Assembly (NCBI GenBank): GCA_024279425.1
Contig: JAJRRO010000051.1
Coordinates: 1 to 64,000 of the forward strand
Direction of reading: 5' to 3'
Origin: Bacteroidota bacterium
Lineage (GTDB): Bacteria > Bacteroidota > Bacteroidia > Flavobacteriales > Flavobacteriaceae
DNA: 64,000 bases
The stretch's first letter is position 1; each line of letters opens with the position of its first letter. Under the pieces are notes generated by a model. It made no database searches. It was not told the origin of the DNA and worked only from the letters and a program-made list of their open reading frames with translations. The translations under genes and the position numbers were made by a program. Of this stretch, positions 43,000 to 52,885 are shown piece after piece.

Positions 43000-45336
43000 A
43001 TGTGGCAAAGGTTAAAGAAAATATTCAAAACCATTTCCTATATACTGATCACCCTGATCATGGTGGCAATCTTGGGTATTAGTCTGGCAAGTTTCAAGTA
43101 TCACAGCATTGTAGATTCAACGCCACGAAATAGTTCCATACAAGCACAACCAGGGGCATTGGGTCAATTTGTCAATACATTCATAGGCACTGGCGGATTT
43201 CCTTATTGGGTATGTGGTTTTAATTTTCCAGGGGCGACCGTACCTTTCGGAATGGTTCGTTTGAGTCCCGAAACCATGTCGATCTTCAAGGACACCAAGG
43301 ACTTCAGTACAGCAGGCTATTATTATGCCGATACTAAAATATTAGGATTTAGCCATACCCGATTGGCTGGGACAGGCGCTACCGAAGGTGGACACTTTCT
43401 TTTTACGCCTACCACATCCTCCATCAAAAAAATTGATTTCTCGCAGGACTATTTCCATCGTTTTTCGCATGCAGATGAAACTGCTTTTCCAGGTTACTAC
43501 AGCGTAAGCCTAAAGGATGAAAATATCTTATCTGAATTTACCAGCACGGAACGTACAGGTGTACACCGCTATACTTTTCCTAAAACATCGAAAAAGCATT
43601 TGCTAATTAACATTACCAATACCATAGGGAAATATAAGGCCGGGGAAGGATGGGTACAATTGCTCCCCAAAGCCAATGAAATAGAGGGGTCGACCCGCAC
43701 ATATGGGGCATTTGCAAGCAGGTTTGGAGGCATAAAAGTTTATTTTGTGGCACGGTTCAATCAAAGCTTTAAAGCGTATGGCATTTGGGATGGGACCGAC
43801 TATCATGAGGAGCTAACGCAATTAACAAGCGATAGTCTTAAAGTAGCCGTGCGTTTTGCAAATGAAAATGTCGGCGTAAAGGTGGGACTATCTTATGTAA
43901 GTCTGGAGAATGCCCGTCTAAATTTGGAAACTGAAGTTGGTCATACCTCCTTCGACACCACCTTGGATGGGGCAAAGACCAAATGGGAAGAAAAACTTTC
44001 ATTGATACAAATCGATGGCGGCACGGAAGAAGAAAAAAAAGTGTTTTATAGCAGCCTGTATCGTAGCTTTCAAATGCCTACTACATTTGACGATGTGAAT
44101 GGCGATTACATTGGTTTTGACAATACCATCCATAAAACAACGGACTATACCTACTATACCGATTTATCTTTATGGGATACCTTTCGAACCGTACACCCTT
44201 TGTTTAATCTTATTGCCCCAAATGAGCAACGCGACATGTTGGTTTCGCTGGTCAAAATGGCTGAGCAAGGTGGCAGTCTACCCCGATGGCCCATGGGTCA
44301 CGGATATACAAACTCTATGTTAGGTTCGCCAGCCGATATGGTCATAGCGGAGTCTTATTTAAAAGGCATACAAGATTTTGATGTGGAACTTGCCTATAGC
44401 TACATGAAAAAAGTGGCACTTGAACCCCTTCCCAAAGCTGACCATGCTACGGGAAGGGAAGAGATTGAAGAGTATATAAAATATGGTTTTTGTCCAACAG
44501 AATTTGGAGAGGAGGCCATTGGCAAGACCTTGGAATATGCCTGGGCCGATCATTCCATAGGTCTTTTGGCCAAAGCATTGCATAAACCTGATGATCAGGC
44601 TGTATTCGAAAAACATTCCAAATTCTACAAAAATGTTTGGAATCCGGAAACTCAATATTTTCAATCAAAACATAAAGACGGACGTTTTGTTGAATTGTTC
44701 GACCCATTAAAGCTCACCTATTTTGATGAAGATCAAATATACACCAAGGATTATGTCGAAGGTAGTGCACTGCAATGGCGATGGGCCGTACCTTTTGACC
44801 CCAATGGGCTCATCTCACTTTTTAAAGACAAGGATTACTTTATTAATGAGTTGAATGATTTTTTTGAATTGTCAGACCCACAAAAAGCCACTTGGACACC
44901 TGGTTCTTATTACTGGCATGGAAACGAACCCGATATTCATGCCGCCTACCTATTTAATTCTGTGGGACGGCCCGATCTTACACAAAAATGGGTGCGATGG
45001 ATATTAGACAACAAATATGACAATAGCTATGTAGGCATTGATGGCAATGACGATGCTGGCACCTTGTCGGCTTGGTATATTTTTAATTCGCTTGGTTTTT
45101 ATCCTATAGCCGGGACCGACATTTATCAGCTTGATGCTCCTCTTTTTAAAAGTGTAAGCCTTAATTTAGGGGAGAATATTCTAAGCATCCGAACTAAAAA
45201 TTATGCTCCTGAAAACAAATATGCACATCACGTTTTTCTGAATGACACCCTATTGGATAGAACTTGGTTAAAACACGCTGAAATCGCCAAGGGCGGTGTA
45301 ATAACATATGTAATGGGCAAAACGCCCTTAAAATAA
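43000..45336 (+). CDS. GH92 family alpha-mannosidase, membrane-anchored
   Basis: The 778-residue protein begins with an N-terminal anchor (ISYILITLIMVAILGISLAS). GH92 blocks are all present: FIGTGGFPYWVCGFNFPGA, GFSHTRLAGTGATEGG, TDLSLWDTFRTVHPLF, GKTLEYAWADHSI, GNEPDIHAAYLFNSVG and GIDGNDDAGTLSAWYIFNSLGFYP. GH92 enzymes are calcium-dependent exo-alpha-mannosidases active on N-glycan, yeast-mannan or phosphomannose linkages. The unusual GIDGNDD (often GLPGNDD) is a minor variation. It implies that mannose-containing glycoconjugates are among the targets of this island. Confidence 0.96.
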   Translation: MWQRLKKIFKTISYILITLIMVAILGISLASFKYHSIVDSTPRNSSIQAQPGALGQFVNTFIGTGGFPYWVCGFNFPGATVPFGMVRLSPETMSIFKDTKDFSTAGYYYADTKILGFSHTRLAGTGATEGGHFLFTPTTSSIKKIDFSQDYFHRFSHADETAFPGYYSVSLKDENILSEFTSTERTGVHRYTFPKTSKKHLLINITNTIGKYKAGEGWVQLLPKANEIEGSTRTYGAFASRFGGIKVYFVARFNQSFKAYGIWDGTDYHEELTQLTSDSLKVAVRFANENVGVKVGLSYVSLENARLNLETEVGHTSFDTTLDGAKTKWEEKLSLIQIDGGTEEEKKVFYSSLYRSFQMPTTFDDVNGDYIGFDNTIHKTTDYTYYTDLSLWDTFRTVHPLFNLIAPNEQRDMLVSLVKMAEQGGSLPRWPMGHGYTNSMLGSPADMVIAESYLKGIQDFDVELAYSYMKKVALEPLPKADHATGREEIEEYIKYGFCPTEFGEEAIGKTLEYAWADHSIGLLAKALHKPDDQAVFEKHSKFYKNVWNPETQYFQSKHKDGRFVELFDPLKLTYFDEDQIYTKDYVEGSALQWRWAVPFDPNGLISLFKDKDYFINELNDFFELSDPQKATWTPGSYYWHGNEPDIHAAYLFNSVGRPDLTQKWVRWILDNKYDNSYVGIDGNDDAGTLSAWYIFNSLGFYPIAGTDIYQLDAPLFKSVSLNLGENILSIRTKNYAPENKYAHHVFLNDTLLDRTWLKHAEIAKGGVITYVMGKTPLK

Positions 45337-45359
45337 TATAAACCTAAAAACACAAATCT

Positions 45360-46442
45360 ATGAAATATCTTTTTTTATGCCTTACTGCAGCACTTGTATT
45401 CTCCTGCAAGGAAAAACCTGAAAAATCAACTGAAGAAATGGAAATTAATGATTCGGCCATAGTCACAGAAGAATTTATTTATGAAATCAAAGATGCGTTG
45501 ACCCCAGAATGCCATGCCTCCACTGTGGAAGTGAGTAATGGTATAGTAGTCGCTTCTTGGTTTGGCGGTACTGAGGAAAAAAATGACGATGTCGGTATCT
45601 GGGTATCCCGAAAAGTTAATGGGTCGTGGTCCACCCCTATCGAGGTGGTAAATGGTGTCCAGGATGAAAACACCCGATACCCTTGCTGGAACCCTGTTTT
45701 ATTCAAACCCAAAGGACAACCTTTGCAACTGTACTACAAGGTGGGTCCTAGTCCGCAAGAATGGTGGGGCTTGTACATGACCTCTGAAGACGATGGCAAA
45801 ACTTGGTCCGAGCCTATCCACCTCCCAAAAAATATTTTGGGGCCTATAAAAAATCAACCTGTGCAATTAGCCAATGGTGATATACTTTCCCCATCAAGTA
45901 CCGAAAGCCTATCTGGAGATTGGAAAATACATTTAGAAACAAGTAGCGATATGGGTAAAACCTGGACCAAATCCGAATCTCTAAATAATCCCAATGAATT
46001 TGGGGCTATTCAACCGGTTGTATTGAACTATGGAGAGGGAAAGTTGCAATTATTGAGCCGTACCAAAAATGAGGTAGTTACCCAAAATTGGTCCGAGGAC
46101 AATGGTAAGACCTGGGGCAAAATGACGGCCACCTCACTTCCCAATCCCAATTCCGGAATTGATGGAGTTACACTAAAAGATGGTCGCCAATTTTTGGTCT
46201 ATAATCCCACCGACAAAAATTGGGGTGACAGGGTACCTCTTAGCGTAGGCCTTTCTACCGATGGAAAAAATTGGAAGAGGGTACTTGATTTAGAACCATT
46301 GACCGAAACAACCGATAAGGAAGGTGAAGAGTATTCATACCCTACAGTGATTCAAGCTGAAGATGGCAAAATTCACTTGGTATACACTTGGAACCGTAAG
46401 ACCGTTAAATATGTTGTTTTAGATCCTAGTAAACTAAAATAA
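45360..46442 (+). CDS. BNR-repeat sialidase-like lipoprotein (BNR_2), copy 2
   Basis: The 360-residue protein has a lipobox (LTAALVFSCKEKPEKS). It matches the BNR_2 family: ECHASTVEVSNGIVVASWFGG, YPCWNPVLFKP, Asp-boxes SEDDGKTWSEP, SSDMGKTWTKS and SEDNGKTWGK, and NILGPIKNQPVQL. Relatives occur in plants and bacteria under the name neuraminidase-like but their activity is largely untested, and no FRIP motif is seen. It is closer to that plant-type group than is copy 1. The gene touches the downstream ceramidase-fold gene (zero spacing). Confidence 0.8.
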   Translation: MKYLFLCLTAALVFSCKEKPEKSTEEMEINDSAIVTEEFIYEIKDALTPECHASTVEVSNGIVVASWFGGTEEKNDDVGIWVSRKVNGSWSTPIEVVNGVQDENTRYPCWNPVLFKPKGQPLQLYYKVGPSPQEWWGLYMTSEDDGKTWSEPIHLPKNILGPIKNQPVQLANGDILSPSSTESLSGDWKIHLETSSDMGKTWTKSESLNNPNEFGAIQPVVLNYGEGKLQLLSRTKNEVVTQNWSEDNGKTWGKMTATSLPNPNSGIDGVTLKDGRQFLVYNPTDKNWGDRVPLSVGLSTDGKNWKRVLDLEPLTETTDKEGEEYSYPTVIQAEDGKIHLVYTWNRKTVKYVVLDPSKLK

Positions 46443-47849
46443 ATGAAAACAAAAAAATGGCAGAGAAGGTCCTTACGAGTTTTAGGAGGATTGCTTTTGC
46501 TTTTATTTGCTGTATTCTTTTTCAGTACCCAAACCGTTGATACTACTCCGTACTTTGAGACCGAATACTATAAGAAAACCATAGCAAATATGGATGCTGC
46601 GGTCAAGGACATGGCCGAGGTCAAGGGGAAACTATTGGCCGGTTTTGCCAGAACCAACATTACCCCCAGTATTGTTGATGGTACCCCAGATGCTTCAAAA
46701 GGTGAGTTCAACACCATAAAAATGGCCGGTTTTGGAGGTGGAAAAATAGCGGTGGGCGTACACGATTCCATTTTTGCCAAAGCCATAGCCGTTGAGGTCA
46801 ATGGAGAGGAGGTTGTGTTTATAAGTGCCGATATGGTTTTGATTCCTGAATTGGTAGTGCTTGAAGTCGCCGAGAATCTTAAAAACGAGATTTCAAGAAA
46901 ACAGCTCTTTTTTGGAGCTACACATACACATTCCAGTATTGGAAATTGTATTCCGGGTTTCGTGGGGAAAAGTTTTGGAGGTGAATTTCAGCCCGAAGTG
47001 GTTAAATGGCTTAGTGCCAAGTTCACAGAATTGATCATCGATGCACGTAAAGATAAACAATACGCGAAATTTTCCTCAGGAAATATCAGGACACCCAACT
47101 TGGTACGTAATCGAATCATTGGAGAGACTGGCAGGTTAAATGATAGATTAAACCTAGTATCTTTTGCCCAGGACAATGGCAAGAAGGCGGTTATTGGCAT
47201 TTTTGCAGCGCATGCCACTACAATAAGCACGTGGAATGACAAATATAGCGGGGATTATCCCGGTTATTTTCAAAGAAGCCTTGAGGCTGATGATATAGAC
47301 ATGGCACTGTTCTTTGCAGGAACGGTCGGCAGCCATACCAATAAAGGCCAGGGCGAAAAATATGAAAAGGCAAAATATGTGGGTGAAACATTGGCAGATT
47401 CTGCCAGGGTGCTCATCAACAGAATGGAATATGATTCTGTTATGACCATGGCATCGGCAACTACCGAGCTTGAGATTCCTAGGCTTCAGGCTTTTTACAT
47501 TTCCGATAGGCGCAGACTTTCTCCTTTCATGGGTAGCAAATTAATGCCCGAACTGAAATCCATGTATGTACAGGGACTAAAATTGAATGATTTCATTTGG
47601 CTGACATTTCCTTACGAACTTAGCGGGGAGTATGGTATCGACCTTAAAAATGCGCTGGAACTGGAAGGTTATAATTCAGCCCTTACTAGTTTTAATGGAC
47701 AGTATTTGGGTTATATTGTACCCCAAAAATATTACTATTATGACACCTACGAGGCGCGCTTGATGGGCTGGTACGGTCCCAGTATGGGTGACTATCTCAT
47801 GGAACTGAACTATAGGTTGACAAATGCACTTATTGACGCTAAGTTATGA
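46443..47849 (+). CDS. neutral/alkaline ceramidase-fold membrane-anchored protein, copy 2
   Basis: The 468-residue protein has an N-terminal anchor (LRVLGGLLLLLFAVFFFST). The zinc site is visible in FGATHTHSSIGN and GIFAAHATTIS. At the position of the ceramidase GDVSPN nucleophile motif it reads FAGTVGSHTNKGQGE, with a possible Ser of its own. NITPSIVDGTPDA at the start corresponds to the family's N-terminal block. It overlaps copy 3 by four bases (ATGA) and directly follows the second BNR gene, so these three genes are one operon. Confidence 0.78.
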   Translation: MKTKKWQRRSLRVLGGLLLLLFAVFFFSTQTVDTTPYFETEYYKKTIANMDAAVKDMAEVKGKLLAGFARTNITPSIVDGTPDASKGEFNTIKMAGFGGGKIAVGVHDSIFAKAIAVEVNGEEVVFISADMVLIPELVVLEVAENLKNEISRKQLFFGATHTHSSIGNCIPGFVGKSFGGEFQPEVVKWLSAKFTELIIDARKDKQYAKFSSGNIRTPNLVRNRIIGETGRLNDRLNLVSFAQDNGKKAVIGIFAAHATTISTWNDKYSGDYPGYFQRSLEADDIDMALFFAGTVGSHTNKGQGEKYEKAKYVGETLADSARVLINRMEYDSVMTMASATTELEIPRLQAFYISDRRRLSPFMGSKLMPELKSMYVQGLKLNDFIWLTFPYELSGEYGIDLKNALELEGYNSALTSFNGQYLGYIVPQKYYYYDTYEARLMGWYGPSMGDYLMELNYRLTNALIDAKL

Positions 47850-49411
47850 AGAAAATAAAAAATATTTTTAAGGGTTTGGGAATTTTGATGCTGCTTTTGG
47901 TCATAGTCATCGGCTGCATTTTCATGTACAACTGGCGGGATAGGAACCCTGGATATGCCATTGATATCGCGCTAGAGAACAAAAATCCGCAAACGATCAA
48001 GGCCGGGTTTTCAAAAAAAGCCATTACGCCCACCATCGTTGATACTTGGAACGATGTCAATGGCGACAACAAATACAATGAAGATGATGGGGATACCTTT
48101 AATGATATTAATAACAATGGAGCCTTTGATGCGTTCTGGATTGCAGGCATGAGCAATGCCAAACCGGCACAAGGCATACATGATGATGTTTGGTCCCGGG
48201 TCATGGTCATTGATGATGGTCAGAGTCGTATTGCCATGATTTCGATGGATGCCATTGGATTTTTACACGGTGACGTAATCGACATTAGAGAGCGTATTCC
48301 TAAGGATTTGGGCATTGATTATACACTCCTTTCTTCAACCCACACCCATGAAAGTATTGACTTGGTGGGTATTTGGGGTGAAAACATATTCAACTCAGGT
48401 GTAAATCCTGAAACCTTGGAATATGTAAAAGAACAGACCGTCGCTGCCATAATTGAGGCGGCCAAAAACTTACGGCCGGCTAAATTGGTATTTGCGGAAG
48501 ACCTTTCCGGCAATGATGCCGCTTTGATCAAGGACACTAGAAAACCCATTGTAAAGGCCACAGGCATTCATTTAATGCAGGTGCTGGATGCTGAAAACAA
48601 TAAAACGCTAGGAACAATTATCAATTGGTCCAATCATCCAGAAACCTTGTGGAGCCAGAATTTGTTGATCAGTTCGGATTTTCCCCATTATGTTCGTGAA
48701 GCTATTGAAAAAGGGGTTTATAATGGCAATGAACTAATACACGAAGGATTGGGAGGTGTGGCCATTTATTTCTCAGGAGTTATTGGTGGATTAATGGCAC
48801 CCCATCCATCAATTTCAATTAAAGACCCTTTTACCGATGAGTCCTATTCGGAACCCACCTTTGAAAAGACCAAAGCGGTGGGAGACCATATTGCCATAAT
48901 GTCTTTACAGGCTTTACAAAAGCAAGGGGACACCCTTAATACTGCCGGTATTTCGGTGCGGGCGAAAACGGTGATGGCCCCTTTAGACAATACTACCTTT
49001 AAAATAGCCAGTGGTATTGGATTGATTAAAATGGGCATGCCAGAGTATTTTGAAACACGGACAGAGGTAGGTGCCATTCGTATCGGGCCAGCAATGTTTT
49101 TAAGTATTCCTGGAGAAATATACCCCGAAATTGTTTTTGGGGGTATTGAGGCTCCAGAGGGGAGAGAATTCGACATCCAACCGATTGAAACTCCCCCTTT
49201 ACAGGATTTTATAAAGGATAAGTACAAATTTTATTTAGGGCTCTCCAATGATGAAATCGGCTATATTATTCCAAAGAGTGAATGGGATACTGGAAAACCA
49301 TATCTATACAATGATGAACGGGACACCTACGGCGAAGAAAATTCCCTTGGGCCCGAAACAGGACCGCTTATTTATAAATCACTTATAGAGATGATCGAAG
49401 ATTTGCAATAA
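47846..49411 (+). CDS. ceramidase-fold protein with calcium-loop insertion, copy 3
   Basis: The 521-residue protein has an N-terminal anchor (FKGLGILMLLLVIVIGCIFMY). Family blocks are KKAITPTIVD, STHTHESIDLVG and INWSNHPETLWS; FSGVIGGLMAPHPS replaces the GDVSPN nucleophile motif. Near residues 70-95 it has two EF-hand/dockerin-like loops, DVNGDNKYNEDD and DINNNGAFD, a likely structural calcium site. The C-terminus includes the family's LSNDEIGYIIP. It ends 10 bases before a convergent HAD gene. Confidence 0.8.
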   Translation: MKKIKNIFKGLGILMLLLVIVIGCIFMYNWRDRNPGYAIDIALENKNPQTIKAGFSKKAITPTIVDTWNDVNGDNKYNEDDGDTFNDINNNGAFDAFWIAGMSNAKPAQGIHDDVWSRVMVIDDGQSRIAMISMDAIGFLHGDVIDIRERIPKDLGIDYTLLSSTHTHESIDLVGIWGENIFNSGVNPETLEYVKEQTVAAIIEAAKNLRPAKLVFAEDLSGNDAALIKDTRKPIVKATGIHLMQVLDAENNKTLGTIINWSNHPETLWSQNLLISSDFPHYVREAIEKGVYNGNELIHEGLGGVAIYFSGVIGGLMAPHPSISIKDPFTDESYSEPTFEKTKAVGDHIAIMSLQALQKQGDTLNTAGISVRAKTVMAPLDNTTFKIASGIGLIKMGMPEYFETRTEVGAIRIGPAMFLSIPGEIYPEIVFGGIEAPEGREFDIQPIETPPLQDFIKDKYKFYLGLSNDEIGYIIPKSEWDTGKPYLYNDERDTYGEENSLGPETGPLIYKSLIEMIEDLQ

Positions 49412-49421
49412 ATTTTGTGAT

Positions 49422-50084
49422 TTATATTGATCCTATTTTTTGAATAAGGTCATCCGTAATTTCAGAGTAATCTTCAATGATCCAATCTGCAAGTCCTAAT
49501 TTATCAGGAGTTTCGGTATTACTGATAGCAAGACATTTCATCCCAGCGGATTTTGCGGATTTCACACCATTCTCGGAATCTTCGATCACGAGGCAATTAT
49601 AGGATGGCACATTTAGTTTTTCTGCCGTCAACAGATAGGGTTCCGGATGGGGCTTACCATGCACTACATCCCGTGAAGTGATCAAAACCTCAAATAGATT
49701 GCCGATATGCAATTCATCCATAACGGTTTGTACTTCCTCAAAGGTAGAACTAGAGGTAAGTGCCAATGGATATTTCTGATGAAGATTATTGATCAACTTA
49801 AGTATACCAGGATAAGTTTTCAAGTTTCCTGCAATCAACCGCTGATATTGAATGGATTTTGCTTCAATCAAGTCTCCCAGATTTTGATCCTTGATCCCAA
49901 ATTGTTCCAAGATATCCTTAAAGGCCGCCACATCAGTTCTTCCCAAACAAAATTCCCGATAAATTTCCGGGGTCACATCAAACCCTATAGTACCGAATAT
50001 CCGCTGGGTGGCCAATTCGTGGATTTCCTCGTCGTCGGTTATTACACCGTTCATATCAAAAATTATTGTTGTAATCATATCCAA
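49422..50084 (-). CDS. HAD family sugar phosphatase/phosphoglucomutase-like
   Basis: The 220-residue protein has HAD motif II SSSTFEEV, motif III GKPHPEPYLL (Lys) and motif IV VIEDSENGVKSAKSAG, with a beta-phosphoglucomutase-like cap. Motif I reads FDMNGVITDDE: the first Asp (10) is kept but the second (residue 12), usually the general acid/base Asp in DxD, is Asn. It probably acts on a sugar phosphate in the cytoplasm. A second ATG (50078) would remove two residues. It lies convergent to the hydrolase run and 45 bases from the decayed DapA gene. Confidence 0.85.
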   Translation of the reverse strand: MDMITTIIFDMNGVITDDEEIHELATQRIFGTIGFDVTPEIYREFCLGRTDVAAFKDILEQFGIKDQNLGDLIEAKSIQYQRLIAGNLKTYPGILKLINNLHQKYPLALTSSSTFEEVQTVMDELHIGNLFEVLITSRDVVHGKPHPEPYLLTAEKLNVPSYNCLVIEDSENGVKSAKSAGMKCLAISNTETPDKLGLADWIIEDYSEITDDLIQKIGSI

Positions 50085-50128
50085 GGTTGATTAAAGTATA
50101 CGGTTTTAGAAAGAACCCTACCACTTTC

Positions 50129-50493
50129 CTATCCCTTTATCTCATTTTCAAGCTGTATGATCCGCTCAATATGCTTATCCGCAATCTCCCGATGCAATTG
50201 ATCAAAAGGCAAAATGGGTTCGCGAACATCCAAGGTCGGGTAAATTCCTTGTCGGAACAACAGTCGCTTGAAAAAATGGATGGAGATGTCCAAGTGCTGG
50301 TTGGAAAATGCAAGAATAGGGACAATTTGTAAACTTCAGAAGCCATCGCAGGAACCAAAAATCCTGCAACGCCAGCTTTTAAAGCCTCATTGACATCGCA
50401 TTTCAAAGCCTTAAGGTCAATAGTTCCGTCCTTGGCAAATGGAGTGTTAAGTACAGTAACTATACCTTTAAGAGGGAATAACTTTTTTTCCAA
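50129..50493 (-). pseudogene. decayed DapA-family gene with internal deletion and frameshift
   Basis: Reading from 50493 the frame encodes LFPLKGIVTVLNTPFAKDG, then FLVPAMASEVYKL, an N-terminal DapA-type barrel start. Just after this, near 50330, the frame shifts and a different frame encodes VREPILPFDQLHREIADKH and IIQLENEIKG-stop (50131-50129), a typical C-terminus of the same family. About 180 middle residues, including the Tyr and Schiff-base Lys, are missing. No ATG is seen; the first usable codon is TTG. It belongs to a different subfamily from lyase copies 1 and 2. Confidence 0.82.
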
Positions 50494-50548
50494 GACTCTT
50501 GAATTAACTACTCTAAGGACAATATTGTAGTAGGGTTATTTTGATTGT

Positions 50549-52840
50549 TTATTTATGTTTCATTTCAAAACTGTCCATAACCCCACCGTCACTACCATCG
50601 CCATTCATTTTACGCGCAGTAAGTTTTAAGTGTTTCCCATCTATTTCAAAAACCACATAGTGGTATTCGTAATATTTTCCTTCATCCAGCTCATCATTGT
50701 CCTTTACGGCCTTATGATCGGGAAAATCAATTTGGTCCCATTCAAAGTACTTATGATTATCGAGATTGGATCCTCCACCCCCTGTGATAATATAGGCTGC
50801 ATTGTTTCCTTTACCCGTTGCGGGGTCATAAGGTGGATGCGGCAGCCCTCTTTCATAATCATGGGTATGGCCACTTAAGACCACATCCACATTATTCGCT
50901 TCCATTATGGGTACAATATACTTCCGTAAAGGCGGTTCCCCATCGTAAGGACCCCCTGACCAAGCTTCTGAATAAGGGGGTTGGTGCATCAATGCAAATA
51001 TCCACTCACTATTTTTACCCGCTTCCTTCAAATCGTTGACGAACCAATTGTATTGTTGGCTATTTATCGCTACGCCCTCCCCTTCCTCAAAATTACCCTT
51101 GTTAGGGTCAAGAAATATAAAATGGGAATTCCCATAATCCATAGAATAAAAATACTCCGTACTGCCCGGGGAATTCAAAGGATTATCCACATATTTTTCA
51201 AAAGGTGGAACCACACGGGTACCTCCATACCCTCCATATTCGTGATTTCCAATGGCAATATAGGTAGGTATCGAAGCGCTAACATAACGCAATGGATAAA
51301 AATACTCATCAATCCACCCGGTCAAATTGGTTCCTTTTGAAACCACATCACCCACATTTAAAATAATATCCGCATTTTCCTTGGCCATCATTTTTACCAG
51401 GTTATCATGTACCTTGGGGTAGGATCTATTATCCCCATAAACGATAATCTTAATGGGTGCATCTTTGGATTTCTTTGTACTGAAGGTTTGTTCCATGCTG
51501 CTAATGTCGGCACATTCCACCCTATAGTTGTATACTTCATTGGCTTGTAGTCCCACTAAGGTAATTTCATGCATGGTATTGGGTACTTCATTTTCATAAG
51601 CCACTAGGTCCAACTTACCGTTTTTACCATATAATACCTTACCAAAGGTAGGATATGCAGTTTCCCACATCATCGTAATGGCATTTTCCTGTAAATTTTG
51701 CAAATAAGGCAAGATTAAAAAGGCAGGGTGGTCCTTTAGCTCTATTTTGGCACTTTCTACAGCACTTCTTACAAGTGCAAATCTCGTGGCTAAATCTAAA
51801 CTCCCAGTCTCCTCCAAGACTTTTGAAACGGTATTGACAATGGTCATGTTGGGTTTGGGATGCCTTTCACAGTACCTGTCCAGACGATTCAAGGAAATAT
51901 TAATAGCCTCCAAGTCTCTTTTAAGCTGTAAGGCCTCCTCTGTTATCAATTTTACCGATCGTAAATCGCCAGAACCCCATTCATTGATAATCTTTATAGC
52001 TACCGACATTGAGGTTCCCGCCATCGCTGTATGGTCAAGCACTATATTTCCTTCTCCTTCCCTAAATTTTTGGTAGAGTTTTCCATCGACCCAAATTTCA
52101 CCCTTATCATTGGCACTGACTAGCAATCGAATAGGCTTATCGGCAACCTGAAACCCATCAATGGTTTTAGGAATTTCTATCTGGGTTCTGTACCAAGCAT
52201 GCTGATATTCTCCCCTCCAACTTGTAGCCGTTTCTCTTTTTTCCCAGCTTCCATCCTCGAACACCACTTGGGAAGCTTCATCACTGGCTTTAAATTTATA
52301 CTTCCAATCCGTAATTCCCATACCTTCCTTGGGCCTAGGGAAATTCATAGCGTTTAAAAAACGACCATAACCTACTGGCATACCCACCAAACGGGCATTA
52401 TAAAAACGGCTGTTATATCCACCGTTCTTGCTTTTGATTTGAATATTATATTTTTTCCCTGCCTTGGCTGATAGGGATAAAGCACCTTTGCCGGAATAGC
52501 CACTGGCAGTAAATAGTTCTTTACCCTCCACATATATTGTTGCTTGTGGACTGACATTGATGTGCAATACCACATCAAGACCCTCCAGATGCTTAGGGAT
52601 AGTTATGCTCTGCTTAAACCATTTAATTCCATTCTTTTTCCAGAAGGGTCTATTCAATTCTTCTACTTCCCATAGGTCAGGGTTGTGTTCCATAACCTTT
52701 TTCAAGGGCAGATCCCCCTCATGCGCATACCATTCGTTTATTTCAAAATAGGGATGCGATTCCAGTGGCTGTACTATGGGTTCTTCCTGCGCGACGGAAT
52801 AGTTTACAAGAAGCAGGGCAATAAATGCAATATATTTCAT
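50549..52840 (-). CDS. secreted metallophosphoesterase with N-terminal sugar-binding-like and FN3 domains
   Basis: The 763-residue protein has a short signal ([15 protein letters not shown]). The first 300 residues contain two beta-jelly-roll-like stretches ([38 protein letters not shown]) resembling GH2-type sugar-binding domains. An FN3-like purple acid phosphatase domain follows ([17 protein letters not shown]), then the catalytic core: [39 protein letters not shown] and [12 protein letters not shown], supplying the dimetal ligands. It should hydrolyse phosphoesters outside the cell. The substrate is unknown. Another such gene lies 45 bases upstream. Confidence 0.9.
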   Translation of the reverse strand: MKYIAFIALLLVNYSVAQEEPIVQPLESHPYFEINEWYAHEGDLPLKKVMEHNPDLWEVEELNRPFWKKNGIKWFKQSITIPKHLEGLDVVLHINVSPQATIYVEGKELFTASGYSGKGALSLSAKAGKKYNIQIKSKNGGYNSRFYNARLVGMPVGYGRFLNAMNFPRPKEGMGITDWKYKFKASDEASQVVFEDGSWEKRETATSWRGEYQHAWYRTQIEIPKTIDGFQVADKPIRLLVSANDKGEIWVDGKLYQKFREGEGNIVLDHTAMAGTSMSVAIKIINEWGSGDLRSVKLITEEALQLKRDLEAINISLNRLDRYCERHPKPNMTIVNTVSKVLEETGSLDLATRFALVRSAVESAKIELKDHPAFLILPYLQNLQENAITMMWETAYPTFGKVLYGKNGKLDLVAYENEVPNTMHEITLVGLQANEVYNYRVECADISSMEQTFSTKKSKDAPIKIIVYGDNRSYPKVHDNLVKMMAKENADIILNVGDVVSKGTNLTGWIDEYFYPLRYVSASIPTYIAIGNHEYGGYGGTRVVPPFEKYVDNPLNSPGSTEYFYSMDYGNSHFIFLDPNKGNFEEGEGVAINSQQYNWFVNDLKEAGKNSEWIFALMHQPPYSEAWSGGPYDGEPPLRKYIVPIMEANNVDVVLSGHTHDYERGLPHPPYDPATGKGNNAAYIITGGGGSNLDNHKYFEWDQIDFPDHKAVKDNDELDEGKYYEYHYVVFEIDGKHLKLTARKMNGDGSDGGVMDSFEMKHK

Positions 52841-52885
52841 TTTACAAATATGATTTTAAGTGGTCTTTCAAAGCATCCGGGAATT

